Of a stretch of DNA of 21,189 bases, positions 1 through 8,257 are shown in pieces. The notes below the pieces were generated by a model. That model was not told where the DNA came from. It searched no databases and saw nothing but the letters and a program-made list of their open reading frames with translations. A program made the translations under genes and the position numbers. Origin of the DNA: Asterionellopsis glacialis (taxonomy: Eukaryota > Bacillariophyta > Plagiogrammaphyceae > Rhaphoneidales > Asterionellopsidaceae); the NCBI GenBank assembly GCA_014885115.2, contig WKLE02002363.1, forward strand, positions 9,136 through 30,324, written 5' to 3'. Positions within the stretch are counted from its first letter, which is position 1. The number at the start of each line of letters is the position of its first letter.

Positions 1-983
1 TTGCTGTCGCTCTTGTTGCTACTGTTGGTTTCGTGTTTCAATTTAAGTTCCAAGATGGAAAATGGAAGACAAGGGTAGCTACGAGATAGTTGTTCTTCCT
101 GGTGATTATCCAAGAGACAAATACAATAACAATCATCCTGGTTCTTACTGTGACTAGCAATTCTGGTATTGAGGTAGGGTGCTACTATGATATCCCAGTC
201 AAGTGTAATTCGAATTTCCTCATGGTGACACCAAGCTGGTTGTATGGCTAAACGAGAATATTTTGTGTAGATACAGGGATATAGATGCATGGTATGAATC
301 ATATCTTGTATTCGTAAGAATAAAGAAATAGCATCTACAAGATTCTTTTTGTTGTTCCTTTTCTTTTTTATTGTTTTTTTCAAAGTATCATCATCCACGG
401 ATTCCAATGCCCTTTTAATTTCCGACGGCCCCCAAAGTGATAACTGACGAGAAGGCTTGGCTGCCGTGGTAACTGGTAAGATGGTAGAAAGCCAAGATGC
501 GATGTCACATCGACGCAGTACTACTCGTTCCTTCATCGATTCTGGATGAGATGGATCTCCTCTAGTTGAATTATTTTTCTCGTAATCATAGTAGTATGTC
601 TTAAGTTCCAACACCGCAATCTTCGGCTGTTCTTGATAATAACGGATACGAAATAGTTCTGCTTTGGTGTTGTTATTGTTCTCAACAAGTTGGTTGTAAA
701 GAGTCATGTCTGATGTATCAAAATAAATGGAAGATACATGTTCTACAAAGAGTTTGTAGTCACCATCTCGATTTCGTATCCCACTTGTTGATGCACGATC
801 ATGGATAATTTTATCGGTTTGTGGTTGAGGATGATTATTTTTCTGTAAAGCCAGCGCGTGTGAAATAGTTTCAGTAACTAAAGTTTCTTTACCTTTTTGA
901 ACCAAAAATTTGTAAGTTTTTCTCTTGCATGGCGTGGATAAGGAATTCAACGTCATTTCTGTCCGCATGCACTTATTATCCAT
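1..983 (-). CDS. VTC-domain polyphosphate polymerase-like protein, partial (C-terminus beyond the window)
   Basis: An open frame of 327 codons runs from ATG at 983 to the left edge without a stop. It matches the VTC (vacuolar transporter chaperone) catalytic domain, which in yeast Vtc4 makes polyphosphate from ATP inside a tunnel lined with basic residues. Seen in order: KTYKFLV (23-29), SSIYFDT (84-90), FRIRYY (111-116) with the paired arginines of the family, VLELKTY (124-130), the YTKYSR segment (239-244), EIRITLDWDI (256-265) and LPFSILELKLK (306-316) with the conserved glutamate. No intron is visible. An in-frame TAA lies just upstream of this ATG. No SPX domain precedes the VTC domain, although SPX-VTC fusions are the usual form; an upstream exon in the 574-bp gap to psbU would have little room. 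A downstream transmembrane domain cannot be judged because the gene is cut. Family assignment is strong; paralogue and activity are inferred. Confidence 0.85.
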   Translation of the reverse strand, partial: MDNKCMRTEMTLNSLSTPCKRKTYKFLVQKGKETLVTETISHALALQKNNHPQPQTDKIIHDRASTSGIRNRDGDYKLFVEHVSSIYFDTSDMTLYNQLVENNNNTKAELFRIRYYQEQPKIAVLELKTYYYDYEKNNSTRGDPSHPESMKERVVLRRCDIASWLSTILPVTTAAKPSRQLSLWGPSEIKRALESVDDDTLKKTIKKKRNNKKNLVDAISLFLRIQDMIHTMHLYPCIYTKYSRLAIQPAWCHHEEIRITLDWDIIVAPYLNTRIASHSKNQDDCYCICLLDNHQEEQLSRSYPCLPFSILELKLKHETNSSNKSDS

Positions 984-1104
984 CTTCAATTTGAAGTCGT
1001 GCAATAAAGCATCATTTTACCACTTGATGGACTCTTCAGAGCTGCTTCTTCGATCTAGTCCCAATTATCAGTAGGAACGCGAAGGAAACTCCATTATGTG
1101 ACGG

Positions 1105-1143
1105 GTCGGGTTTGATGGGGTTCCGAAAAAATGAGAACCCGAC
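1105..1143. repeat. 8-bp perfect inverted repeat in the divergent promoter
   Basis: GTCGGGTT (1105-1112) is mirrored by AACCCGAC (1136-1143), with a 23-nt spacer. It could be a dimeric protein-binding site or a chance repeat. The arms are unambiguous; any function is inferred. Confidence 0.5.
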
Positions 1144-1207
1144 TTGACCGCCTGGCCATAGTCCGGAAATGTTTAGACGAAAGTGAGGGATTTTATTCGT
1201 TGAAAAA

Positions 1208-1219
1208 TGACGCACGTCA
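1208..1219 (+). promoter_or_regulatory. CRE/bZIP-like palindrome TGACGC-ACGTCA upstream of psbU
   Basis: The 12-mer TGACGCACGTCA joins two half-sites, TGACGC and ACGTCA, about 340 bp before the psbU start and 225 bp before the VTC start. As I recall, the CO2/cAMP-responsive elements described in Phaeodactylum carbonic anhydrase promoters include TGACGT, ACGTCA and TGACGC. The sequence match is exact; responsiveness to CO2 or light is inference. Confidence 0.4.
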
Positions 1220-1557
1220 AGAATGAAATGTTCCGAAAAAATCTTTCGACATCCTGGCTCACAAGAAAGACATCACCCATCACTGTCTGTGCCTGCTCAC
1301 GGTATTCTGTGCAAGGAGAAAAATAAGATCACAAGCGATCCAAAATAGTCAACCATTTGACCGGGTAGGCCATTTCTCAAACTCTTCTAAAAGAATCGTG
1401 CTCAAAGAACAAAATTGTTGTCAACTCAACACAAGGCACGATCGAATTTGAGAAGTTCTCATATTTTAACTATCGAAGACCCAGTACAGTATTCTTGATT
1501 CATCACACATCAAAGGACAACTCAATTTTGCTTGCATTTTAAAAAAGCACAGATATC

Positions 1558-2135
1558 ATGAAGTTTTTGACTATTTTAACGTTTATTCCCCTTGTTGCTG
1601 CATTTGCTCCATCCAAGATGGTTCGCAAGGAGACCCAGCTTTCCATGGTCTCTAGGCGTGACGCCCTCTTTGGTATTGCTGGCACTACTGCGGCAATTTT
1701 TGGTGCCCCCACGGCCGCTCAGGCTGGTACCGCCAATCCCTTTCTTGAGGAGGAAGTCAATTTTCAGCCTCAGCAGATGGTCACCGGTGATAAAGTCGAT
1801 GTGAACGGAGCAATCGTGGTAAGTGCACAATGATTGACATGGGATTGCCTCTTAATCGTGTATAAGCGTGCCCTCACTTGTTTCAATAACCTGTTTTCTT
1901 CTTTTACTTCCTTCCTTTTTTAAAGGTTGATTACAAGCAGTTCCCTGGTTTTTATCCCCATGCTGCTGGAAAGATCGCATCTAATGGACCCTACACGACT
2001 GTCAAAGATATCTACAAGATCCAGGGAATCACTGACAATGACAAGGCTGTGTTCAAGAAGTACGAGCACATGCTCACGGCTCTCCCCCCTGGACGCATGT
2101 TCGACGAACGTATCAACCAGCGCCAGAGCACTTAG
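1558..2135 (+). CDS. psbU: Photosystem II 12 kDa extrinsic protein PsbU, nuclear-encoded (2 exons)
   Basis: Model: exon 1 1558-1818 (87 codons), GTAAGT...TTAAAG intron 1819-1925 (107 nt, phase 0), exon 2 1926-2135, ending in TAG; 156 residues. PsbU sits on the lumenal side of photosystem II and stabilises the oxygen-evolving manganese cluster with PsbO and PsbV. The precursor has three targeting parts: a hydrophobic signal peptide (1-15) with an A15|F16-AP junction typical of secondary-plastid import, a basic serine-containing transit stretch, then a twin-arginine lumen signal SRRDALFG (32-39) with hydrophobic core and AxA-type cleavage near TAAQA|G (56/57). The mature part is about 100 residues, right for the family. 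Family-like segments are DVNGA (81-85), FPGFYPHAAGKI (93-104) and YTTVKDIYKIQGI (110-122). Without the intron the frame ends four codons into it. Expression is presumably high and light-linked, inferred from function. Confidence 0.92.
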
Positions 2136-3014
2136 AGCAGCGGCGTTAGTTATTTGTAGGAGTGGCTTTCTCGACGTTATTGTTCACAATAAACATCAAG
2201 CACACAGTCTACGCCAGATATCGTGTTAAAATTATTGTGTAAAGTGGAAGGAAATAGTTTGCTTCGTGTAGGGAATAAAGACTTGCTAAGCCTTAATACA
2301 TATTAATTTAAAGAGAAGCAATTTAGCAATACAAGAGAACACCTGATCTAGTCTAGACAGACAGAACACAACATGCATTTGCACTTCCTATTGTTTTTTA
2401 GTCTGCAGGATGTTGTTTCAGCTTTCATGCCTTAACAATTTGCCCTACCACCGGAAAGATAGTTTTGAGTTTCACGTGTAGGACCTGGGAAGGAATAAAC
2501 GTTGAGGTGCGGAAAGATAAGATCTTCAAAAAAGGCACAGGGTAGTCTAGAGTCTATCATACTGGTTATCTGGTGCTAAAACACGATGGCATCTCCTTGT
2601 ATGGATGGTGTCACAGGAAGCAAAGACATCAACTGAATACCGGTAAATATCGGGAGGAGAAAAGGTGCCCTGCGAGGTCTTTTAAAAAGTTTAACATTTT
2701 GGAAAACTCGACAATGATTATCCTGCCGTTATCCCCAATAATTTGAAAATGAAAAGGGGGTAAAATAAAAAAAGAGCGATGCGCTTGCCTCCCCTTCGAC
2801 GGTTAAATCAACTTTGGATTCCCAACGGATATTTTCAGTACATTCGCAACTGCTTTTGACTGAAATACTGTTTTCAGCGTAAATCGTACGGCTCAATTTC
2901 TGGCCCTTCCCGCCCGGTCACGCTCCGCTGTCTGCTGCACCGACCTCCAATCCCTACCGCATTCAATTTCACTTCACGTCTCACTTGGTTGTGTAGTCGA
3001 CGCTCTTCAATACA
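2136..3014. other. Intergenic region psbU to V-ATPase subunit c
   Basis: About 880 bp between two genes in the same orientation. It should hold the psbU 3' UTR and the promoter of the V-ATPase gene. I see no supported coding frame, RNA gene or repeat. There is an A/G-rich stretch near 2747-2775. Pyrimidine-rich sequence at about 2905-2990 precedes the downstream gene's ATG. Confidence 0.6.
2188..2193 (+). terminator. AATAAA polyadenylation signal candidate for psbU
   Basis: AATAAA lies 53 bases after the psbU stop codon. A second AATAAA at 2274-2279 is a possible alternative. The hexamer is seen directly; its use is inferred. Confidence 0.45.
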
Positions 3015-3870
3015 ATGACGACTGTCACAGCAGGATACGATGATTGTCCATCATTTGCACCCGTTTTGTAAGTGATCACGACTTGTAATGGAGTTGGTTG
3101 TTTCGTTCCGTCGATTGGCGTCTGCCATTGTCGATGCCTGTTTTGCTCCGTTCCTGAAGCGAGCAAATGTATGTGAATCATGTGAAATCCCTTAATTAAT
3201 TTTTTCGCCAATGCGAGGCTATAGCATATTGTACAGAAAAGCAATTTTGAAGAAACGATGCTCACCCTGTTGTGTGCCCTTTCTTTTTTCCAATGACAGC
3301 GGGTACATTGGTGCTGGAGCATGTATGATTCTCTCCAACTGGGGATCAGCATGGGGTACCTGGAAAGCAGGCCTTGGTGTTTGCAGCATGGGAGTTGACT
3401 ATCCTCAAGGTGTTATTAAGAACATCGTCCCTATTGTTATGGCGGGTGTTTTAGGTATTTACGGTTTGATTGTTAGTGTGATTATCTGCCAGGCTATCCT
3501 GCCCCCTAACGGTGACACAACAACACAATACTCTCTTTACAACGGATATGCGCACCTTGCTGCTGGACTGTGCTGTGGTCTCTCTTGTTTGGCTGCCGGT
3601 GGAACTATCGGTGTCATTGGAGAGGTTGGTGTTAAAGCCTTCGGATTGAAGGCTTCTGGCGGAAAGCGTGCTTGGGCCACAGGCGAAGGTGCCAATCCAG
3701 ATGATGCTGGTGATCTTGGTGGAGCTGGAAGAGACGCTGTTTCTGCCGAAGAAGCTAACAAGCTTTATGTGGGATTATTGATCATGCTTATTTTCAGTGA
3801 AGCTTTGGCTTTGTACGGTCTTATTGTTGCTTTGATTTTGAGTCAACACTCTTACATCTGCGGAAAGTAA
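3015..3870 (+). CDS. V-type H+-ATPase 16 kDa proteolipid subunit c, with loop insertion (2 exons)
   Basis: Model: exon 1 3015-3067 (17 codons plus 2 nt), GTAAGT intron 3068-3299 (232 nt) ending GACAG, exon 2 3300-3870, TAA stop; 207 residues. Splicing rebuilds DDCPSFAPVFGYIG, the expected N-terminus of subunit c; starting at the exon 2 frame's own upstream ATG would give an unrelated leader. The protein forms the proton-carrying ring of the V0 sector in vacuolar and endomembrane pumps. Four membrane helices are visible (about 16-38, 57-82, 100-127, 172-198). The proton-binding glutamate is E185 in LIFSEALALYG, and MAGVLGIYGLI (65-75) and GYAHLAAGL (100-108) are signature segments. Typical family length is 155-165; the excess is a hydrophilic, Gly/Ala/Asp-rich insertion of about 35 residues (roughly 132-170) between helices 3 and 4. 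The helix-4 glutamate and single-chain four-helix form point to c rather than c''. Confidence 0.93.
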
Positions 3871-4403
3871 AAATATTTTTGATCTACTCTCATCGTGTTG
3901 GAAGCGTTTCCTGGAAAGCATACATTATTTATTCCAAATAAAATTCCAGACTCATTATTACCTGACAACATTTGTGCCAAAGATTTGTTGGAATAATTCC
4001 ATTATAATTATTAGTTTTTAAATACACTCGTTCAGTCTCTCTAGTGGGCACTTTTCGTTTGAGCTTGCTAGTGATGCTGTGTTGGTGGAGCATTAAAGAT
4101 TCGTTTCGGTGGAAAGATGCGCCATCGGACCGGAAACGAAGATTCCTGGCTGGGGTCCCCGTGAACAAGGTGGTAGCTGCCATTGCTAACTGAAGGTGGA
4201 GTTTGCCTAGAGCTCCAGGTTTTGATAGTATTCGTAGCCTCTCGTTAGCTAGTGTCAAGTAATGGAGTCCAGTCGACTTGTTTACAATTTCCTAGATACT
4301 GACACATACTTCTAATCTGAATTGTCTTCCACGTACACAACAGTCCAATGAAATAAAGCTTTTAATGTATGAACTAAAAAGCTGGCAGAAAAAAAAAAAA
4401 TCT
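3871..4403. other. Convergent intergenic region, V-ATPase c / FMO-like gene
   Basis: About 530 bp holding both 3' ends. It includes an A12 run just downstream (in minus-strand terms) of the FMO stop, at about 4389-4400. A 109-codon minus-strand frame at 3929-4258 has no family resemblance and I do not call it a gene. Confidence 0.55.
3937..3942 (+). terminator. AATAAA polyadenylation signal candidate for V-ATPase c
   Basis: AATAAA occurs 67 bases after the stop codon in AT-rich sequence, a usual place for a 3' end signal. Use is inferred. Confidence 0.45.
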
Positions 4404-6095
4404 CTAATTTGAAACGGTTGAGGTTTCAGGACTTAAATCTGGTACGTTCGAATCCTCATTTTCTGTGTAAGTATATACCTCAAATGACTGGTCCTCGTCC
4501 TTTCTTATGTAGCAATTGTAGCGATACGTGTCAGGCCCTCCAGGGAATAGTGTTTTGCGCTCGTTGCCAGCATGATCGTAAATTGCCTTTTTCACCATTA
4601 AATTAATATAAAGAACATAAATTTTAAAAAGTTAGAATTTGTATAACCAGGAACAACCCAGAAGCATAATTTCTGTTGAACCATTTCATGTACGTACCTT
4701 ATTTGTTGCAATGAAATTTTCCATTTGATCATCGTATATGTTCGCAATTTTTGCCATCTTTCGGCAGTAATCCCATTGGAATCCTCCAAGAAAATGAGTG
4801 TCTTGTATTCTACCAGGTTCCTTGGGTCCACCAGAATTAGCATCCTTCTCCGCAGCTACCATTCGTTCCTCTTTGGAGGGGAGATTACATTTTCCTTTGT
4901 ATTGGGAAACGATTGCCTCCATTTGCAATTCAAAGCAAGGAAATGGGACAACACTGTGAGGTAAACCCACAAAGGCAAGATTTGGATATTTGGCATGCCA
5001 CAGTTGTTCATACAAAGGTTTGACTCGACGTTCACCAGGTACATTTTGAATGTCTAGACATGACTGATCATTAATGAATGGAAAGGAATAGTCATATCCA
5101 GAGCAAAATACAATAGTGTCAACATCATCAGGAGCAACGGCACAACCATCTCCAAAACGAATTTTAGATCCTTCTTCCACAGCCATGGTTCGTGGTACCC
5201 ACAACACATTATCAGAGGTGTGTGGTTGACCCTCATCTGTGAGTGGATCGCATGTCGTATCAGATAAATATACAAGTTTTGCATGCATAGAAATCTCACG
5301 TGCCAAATCTGCACCACTTGCACGTCCTCCTACACATAAAACTGTCTGACCCTCAAACTGAGCTGGATCGTCATATTCAACAGAATGCATTATTTTTCCA
5401 CGAAAGTTTTCCTTTAATCCGGGTAAGTTTGGTATGGATGGTGCAGCATAATGTCCATTACAAACACAAACACCATCAAACGTGTCAGAAGATTGTTCGG
5501 TGGTGGTACTATCTTTCTGTTGTTCCTTCCATTCAATTGTGATTTTTGGCCATGGTTCCTCGCCGTCGTTGTCACTGTGAGGTGATAAATCGGAATGTGT
5601 ACCCGTATTTACTGTAAGTTGAGTCACTTGGGTACCATAGGATATGAACTTTCGCAAATCGAATTCTTGCTCATATTCATGAAGGTAATCTAAGACGTCT
5701 TGATGTGTCACATAACTCCTACCGACACCGTTACTTCCCCAAGGTTTTTCACGATAGGCCATGATTTCTCGAGGTAGATTGGTTCTCAACCCCTTGTACA
5801 TGGGACGTGTTTTGGCGCCAGATACATGACGCCATACACCCCCAGATGCCGCATCTTTTTCAAACACAACAGGATGGATACCATTTCGTGACAATACTCG
5901 GGCAGCTGCCAATCCAGCAGCACCACCTCCAACTACAGCTACCTTGGGAGCACTTGAGGCAGACATTTTCACCAGTGAATTCTTCGAAAACGCTTTCGAT
6001 GCGACAATAAGGAACGCCGATGATACGACGACCAAAAAGATTTTCGCAGATAGTCTCATACAGGAGATTTTATAAAACCTCTTTAACACACACAC
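4404..6095 (-). CDS. Flavin-containing monooxygenase-like protein (2 exons)
   Basis: Model on the minus strand: exon 1 6095-4698 (466 codons), intron 4697-4587 (111 nt, GTACGT...AAAAAG, phase 0), exon 2 4586-4404 ending TAG; 526 residues. Splicing gives ATNK|AIYDHAGNERK and a PGGPDTYRY tail, which reads as natural continuation. FMOs oxygenate soft nucleophiles such as N or S using FAD and NADPH. Seen: FAD site VAVVGGGAAGLAAA (52-65); the FMO identifying motif FRGKIMHSVEY (231-241); NADPH-site VGGRASGADLA (255-265), whose GxxASGAD form resembles plant FMOs; CSGY (331-334), the FATGY-like element. The N-terminus has a hydrophobic segment (about 18-36) with a possible A|F junction in ASKAFSK, suggesting secretory or plastid-type targeting. 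Met13 (6059) is an equally good start and gives a neater signal peptide. A TGACGT lies at 6259-6264 upstream. Substrate unknown. Confidence 0.88.
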
Positions 6096-6677
6096 TCTCC
6101 ACTTTGTGAGACTGATGCAATAACAATGTTTCAGACTAGTCTAATAAGCTCATGAACTTTCTTGCCAGTGTTGGGACCGCCTACGAAGACCACGGTGGGT
6201 GCGGGATCCCCGCCAGAAGAACAAGAAAAAAAGGGACAGACGTGCGTGCAAAATGGTGTGACGTGTAAAAGAGAAGTTTTTTGTTGTCTGTCCTTTATCC
6301 TGGCTGGGAACTAGCAAATACGACATACACTACTGCAGGACTACTGTCTGTATGGTTTCTTTCAAGAGACAGTTGCAGCTTAAAAATGGACGACATGCCG
6401 AAGACCACAGTTTGTCAGGCACACTTTCCAGGGTACATCCTTTCTGAATGAATTGTTCACTGTTTCGTTTGTGTAACCCTTCAGATCCTAAATTTGGTTA
6501 TTATTGTATCTACTTTCTACAAGATTTGTTGTTAGTATACAGACTTCAAAACTTTCAGCTTTCACAAGAATCAGCCTTCAAAAAAAACATTAATTATTCT
6601 TCGAACCCTTGTGCCTGATTATAAAGCTAACTTAATACACGTATACCGACATCTAAATCACTTCCTACTCTATCCTT
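6096..6677. promoter_or_regulatory. Intergenic region, FMO promoter and F-box 3' end
   Basis: About 580 bp. On the minus strand it follows the F-box stop and precedes the FMO start. It contains TGACGT at 6259-6264 (a CRE/bZIP half-site), about 165 bp from the FMO start. No coding frame or RNA gene is supported. Confidence 0.5.
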
Positions 6678-7331
6678 TTACCTAAACGACGTCACTGGAA
6701 TCGTGGGTAAGGATCTGATGGATCGACCAGTGAAAACATTGGAAACATGTACATTTTGTCGACAGGCTTCTTTAAATTGACGGTACGTCATGATATACAA
6801 TCGTTTCACAGGGTCTGGACTGGGCTTAATTTCGGATGCAGATACTCCAAATCGTTGCTTACATAGATTTTCCCACAATGTATTGCATTGAGAGAATTGG
6901 TACCATTCTCGACAAACACATGATGCACGAGCTACCGTAGGTCCATCACAATAAGACAGAATAGTAGGAACAATATCCACAACTAAATGTGGGAACGGTT
7001 CCTCTTCTTTCACTTCCGTTGTATCCAAATTCGTGTGGAAAGTACTGCGATGTTTGTTTTTGTTCTGAAGCGACAAGAATTGAAACAATTGAGCATGAAC
7101 TGGAACGTATGGTATCTGTAGAGGAGGTATGAAAGAATTTTTAAAAAAAAACGAGACGTGTCAGTTTTTCAATGAAACGTAAACATAAAGAATAATACAG
7201 TTAGTATGTGATGTTCATGACAATCTTACCAACGCTCCTTCATAACCGTTGATGCCATTCTTTGTCGAATTCTTTTCTGGAACTGTACGAACAGTTCTTT
7301 TTGTTCTTCCTTGAGTCTTTGCTTCCATCAT
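6678..7331 (-). CDS. F-box domain protein (2 exons)
   Basis: Model on the minus strand: exon 1 7331-7230 (34 codons from ATGATG), intron 7229-7116 (114 nt, GTAAGA...CTACAG, phase 0), exon 2 7115-6678; 179 residues. Exon 2's own first start-like codon is only a TTG, and no in-frame ATG precedes the F-box in exon 2, so the upstream exon is needed. The F-box spans about 76-124: FPHLVVDIVPTILSY, then VARASCVCREWYQFS and LWENLCKQRFG, a very typical Skp1-binding core. Residues 125-155 (KPSPDPVKRLYIMTYRQFKEA) look like the linker seen after many F-boxes. F-box proteins bring substrates to SCF ubiquitin ligases; no substrate-binding repeat domain is present, so the target is unknown. The stop lies inside AG|GTAAAA, a possible splice donor, so a further 3' exon cannot be excluded. 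Confidence 0.82.
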
Positions 7332-8257
7332 ATACGGTACCACGAATCACCAAGCATATAAATTCAATGGTTCATAGAAAGCATTCAGTCGTTTTTCCAA
7401 TGTTGTTGTTGCACGATGACGAAAACCGCTACTTTACTGTAACTCTAGAAGTTTGTTTAATGATCTACATTCAACATGCACGTTCGACAAAGTCCAATGT
7501 GCCGATCCCGAGATGCGGATCTGCGATGGGGAGTTGACACCCGAGAATTCGCAGAATTTTCCTCACACTTCTGTGTGTAAAAATGCGATTCGCCTAAACC
7601 TGTATTCTGATGATACTCCGCTCGCTCGGCTCTCAAACCGCAGGTTAGCCTGCCTTTATGTCCCTTGCTGCAATATCTTCATAATGACGTTCCGTAATGC
7701 TAAGTCATTACTGAAGATTATCCAGGAATTATGTACCCAAGACTTCACGAAAGGGACCTGCCGGCTTGATGCACCATACTCTTTTTAATATGATATATGA
7801 AATTATATTATAGTATCCAATATGTTCCCCGCGGAGCCCGGAACGGCAAGTAATAAAAAAATACTTCCAGTTGTTTTTTGAGAAAACCTTTCATGGGTAT
7901 CTTTGTTTTCTTTGGAACAGACCCCCACTAACGGTACCGTAGATAGTCCTCTCTAGACGTCTAGGACCTAGATCGAGAACTACCGGTATGGAGAGGGCAC
8001 TGAGGGACGCTGCTTCCCACTCTCTAGACTTTAAGAGTAATCTACAATAGAGAGAGAGGATTAGAAGAGGATTAGTAGAGCTCTACAACTGGTCCCAGAA
8101 AGGGAACGGTGACAGGTTCGCTCAACCTCTAAAAAGATTGACAGGATTTTGAAAAAAGTTGGAATCGTAAGCAGATATAACAAGTTTGAAAGCAATCGTA
8201 AAAAAGATATCGCCAACTGTACGCTCAACGTTCCACCTCTTTGGAGAGTAGTGCAAC
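7332..8257. promoter_or_regulatory. Divergent intergenic region, F-box gene / sirtuin gene
   Basis: About 925 bp between divergent starts, likely holding both promoters. Overlapping plus-strand frames at 7262-7537 and 7453-7788 show no family resemblance. A cluster of perfect palindromes sits at 7931-7988 and a short direct repeat (AGAGGATTAG twice, period 11) at 8055-8075. Confidence 0.5.
7931..7988. repeat. Cluster of short perfect palindromes upstream of the sirtuin gene
   Basis: ACGGTACCGT (7931-7940), CTAGACGTCTAG (7953-7964) and TACCGGTA (7981-7988) lie within 58 bp, about 270-330 bp before the sirtuin start. CTAGGACCTAG follows the second with an overlap. They may be binding sites for dimeric factors. 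Palindromy is seen; role is inferred. Confidence 0.4.

Larger units (their letters stand above)
984..1557. promoter_or_regulatory. Divergent intergenic region between the VTC gene and psbU
   Basis: This stretch separates two divergent start codons, so it should hold both promoters. No coding frame is supported here. It contains an inverted repeat at 1105-1143 and a bZIP-type palindrome at 1208-1219, listed separately. The last 20 bases before the psbU ATG are A/T-rich. No TATA box is clear enough to call. Confidence 0.6.

Noticed and set aside
2981..3352. 123-codon minus-strand frame
   Set aside because: It is antisense to the V-ATPase subunit c gene, crosses its intron and has no family features.
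3929..4258. 109-codon minus-strand frame between convergent genes
   Set aside because: It lies in 3' UTR sequence, shows no domain and overlaps the likely polyadenylation site.
4446..4458. GTTCGAATCCTC, resembling a tRNA T-loop
   Set aside because: It is inside exon 2 of the FMO-like gene, and no matching acceptor stem or anticodon arm is present.
7262..7788. Overlapping plus-strand frames of 91 and 111 codons
   Set aside because: They overlap F-box exon 1 in antisense or lie in the divergent promoter; composition is not protein-like.
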